Assembly: GCA_017958015.1 (NCBI GenBank)
Contig: JAGDDM010000034.1
Span: 1-7,407 of the forward strand
Length of the DNA stretch: 7,407 nt
DNA from: Abditibacteriota bacterium
GTDB lineage: Bacteria > Armatimonadota > UBA5829
Direction: 5' to 3'
Part shown: piece after piece, positions 6,693 to 7,407 of the stretch
Numbering within the stretch: position 1 is the first letter of the stretch
Layout: each line of letters begins with the position of its first letter
The notes under the pieces: generated by a model
Database searches by the model: none
What the model saw: the letters and a program-made list of their open reading frames with translations, nothing else
What the model was told of the DNA's origin: nothing
Made by a program: the position numbers and the translations under genes

Positions 6693-6698
6693 AAGGAG
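6693..6698 (+). promoter_or_regulatory. Ribosome binding site of the glycosyltransferase
   Basis: AAGGAG lies 7 nt upstream of the ACG codon at 6706-6708, an ideal distance. The nearest in-frame GTG (6721) is 22 nt away and would be too far. This site therefore decides the start. Confidence 0.7.
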
Positions 6699-6705
6699 TT
6701 GCTTT

Positions 6706-7407
6706 ACGGACAGAATCGCCGTGCTTGTTCCCTGTTACAACGAGAGCAAGACAATAGAAAAGGTCGTTACCGATTGCCGCCGGGTGCTGCCCGAGTCGGT
6801 TATATATGTGTACGACAACAATTCCTCCGACGGAACCGCGGAGATTGCCGCCGCCGCCGGCGCCGTTGTGCGCAAAGAAACGGCTCAGGGCAAAGGAAAC
6901 GTTATCCGCAGAATGTTTCGGGAAATCGACGCCGAGTGCTACATAATGCTGGACGGGGACGACACATATCCGCCGGAGTACGCTCCGGAGATGGCCCGCC
7001 CGGTGCTTGAGGAGGGCGCGGATATGGTGGTGGGCGACAGGCTCTCCTCCACCTACTTCACCGAGAACAAGCGGCCTTTCCACAACACCGGCAATTCCAT
7101 GGTGCGCTCGGCGGTGAACAAAATTTTCAAAAGCGACGTTAAGGACATCATGACCGGTTACCGGGCTTTCGGCTACGAGTTCGTGAAGACATTTCCGGTG
7201 CTTTCCAAGGGTTTCGAGATAGAGACGGAGATGACCATTCACGCGGTGGACCGGAACATGAACGTTCGGAACGTTGTTATCGAGTACAGAGACAGGCCGG
7301 AGGGCAGCGAGTCGAAGCTCAACACCTATTCCGACGGCGCGAAGGTGCTTCTGACCATATTCCGCCTTTACCGCAACCACAAACCCATGTCCTTTTTCGG
7401 TTGGCTG
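6706..7407 (+). CDS. Family 2 glycosyltransferase, DPM1-like, apparent ACG start (partial)
   Basis: The reading frame is open from 6688 to the right edge, and no stop is reached, so the C-terminus is missing. Taking ACG at 6706 as start gives 234 residues beginning (M)DRIAVLVPCYNES, which matches how this family normally begins. Motifs are VPCYNES (8-14), DNNSSDGT (37-44), and LDGDDTYP (82-89) containing the DxD-type nucleotide-sugar and metal binding aspartates. Further on come IMTGYRAF (148-155) and SKGFEIETEMTIHA (167-180). These indicate a GT-A fold enzyme of the dolichyl/polyprenyl-phosphate mannosyl- or glucosyltransferase type. It probably moves a sugar from a nucleotide donor to a lipid phosphate or glycan at the inner face of the membrane; the acceptor is not known. 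The remaining part may hold membrane segments. It is transcribed divergently from the amidase operon, with its own promoter. The absence of an ATG, GTG or TTG at the expected place is odd. Confidence 0.88.

Noticed and set aside
6540..7010. Plus-strand open frame crossing the glycosyltransferase start region
   Set aside because: It uses a different frame from the one carrying the glycosyltransferase motifs, and its translation in the overlap is Arg-rich with no family resemblance. It also begins inside the divergent promoter region.
6691..7380. Minus-strand open frame opposite the glycosyltransferase
   Set aside because: The opposite strand encodes clear GT2 motifs over this whole span; the minus-strand translation shows no domain.
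1..7407. tRNA or rRNA genes, CRISPR array, insertion sequence or attachment site
   Set aside because: I saw no clover-leaf-like sequence, regularly spaced short repeats, transposase motifs or flanking inverted repeats. The only long repeats are the homologous esterase genes.

Overview
The window is a GC-rich bacterial chromosomal segment. Four well-packed envelope-related genes types are visible: tandem secreted esterases, a peptidoglycan amidase, a membrane-anchored GerMN protein and a glutamate racemase, with a divergent glycosyltransferase at the right edge. The amidase has its own signal peptide and AMIN-like domains, and several products are exported, so this is a cell with an elaborated peptidoglycan envelope. 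The amidase-GerMN-racemase order reminds me of Synergistota and some Negativicutes. That is a recollection of gene order and not something the sequence proves, so the taxonomic suggestion is weak.

Layout from right to left on the minus strand: an exported N-acetylmuramoyl-L-alanine amidase (6534 to 4861), a single-pass GerMN protein (4839 to 4219) and glutamate racemase murI (4216 to 3425) form a tight operon with gaps of 21 and 2 nt. A probable intrinsic terminator (hairpin 3395-3416) closes it. Beyond it lies a second minus-strand cassette of three complete paralogous secreted SGNH/GDSL-type esterases (3350-2244, 2230-1124, 1121-39), plus the first 12 codons of a fourth apparent copy (36 to 1), which runs off the window. 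The last two junctions in this cassette are near-copies of each other, so the unit that duplicated included its own ribosome binding site.

On the plus strand, a family 2 glycosyltransferase (6706 to beyond 7407, partial) is read divergently. It has a perfect-consensus sigma70-type promoter and a good Shine-Dalgarno sequence, but the codon at the expected start is ACG. This gene is easy to miss because no ordinary start codon lies where it should.

How the genes may work together: murI supplies D-glutamate for peptidoglycan, the amidase cleaves peptidoglycan outside the membrane, and the GerMN protein probably acts at the same envelope site. The esterases look like carbohydrate O-deacylases (CE2-like architecture) and could act on imported or host glycans or on envelope polymers. 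The terminator between the two groups argues that they are separate transcription units. The most interesting items are the expanding esterase array with diverging active-site loops and the apparent ACG start of the glycosyltransferase. I did not find clear evidence of a wholly new system.
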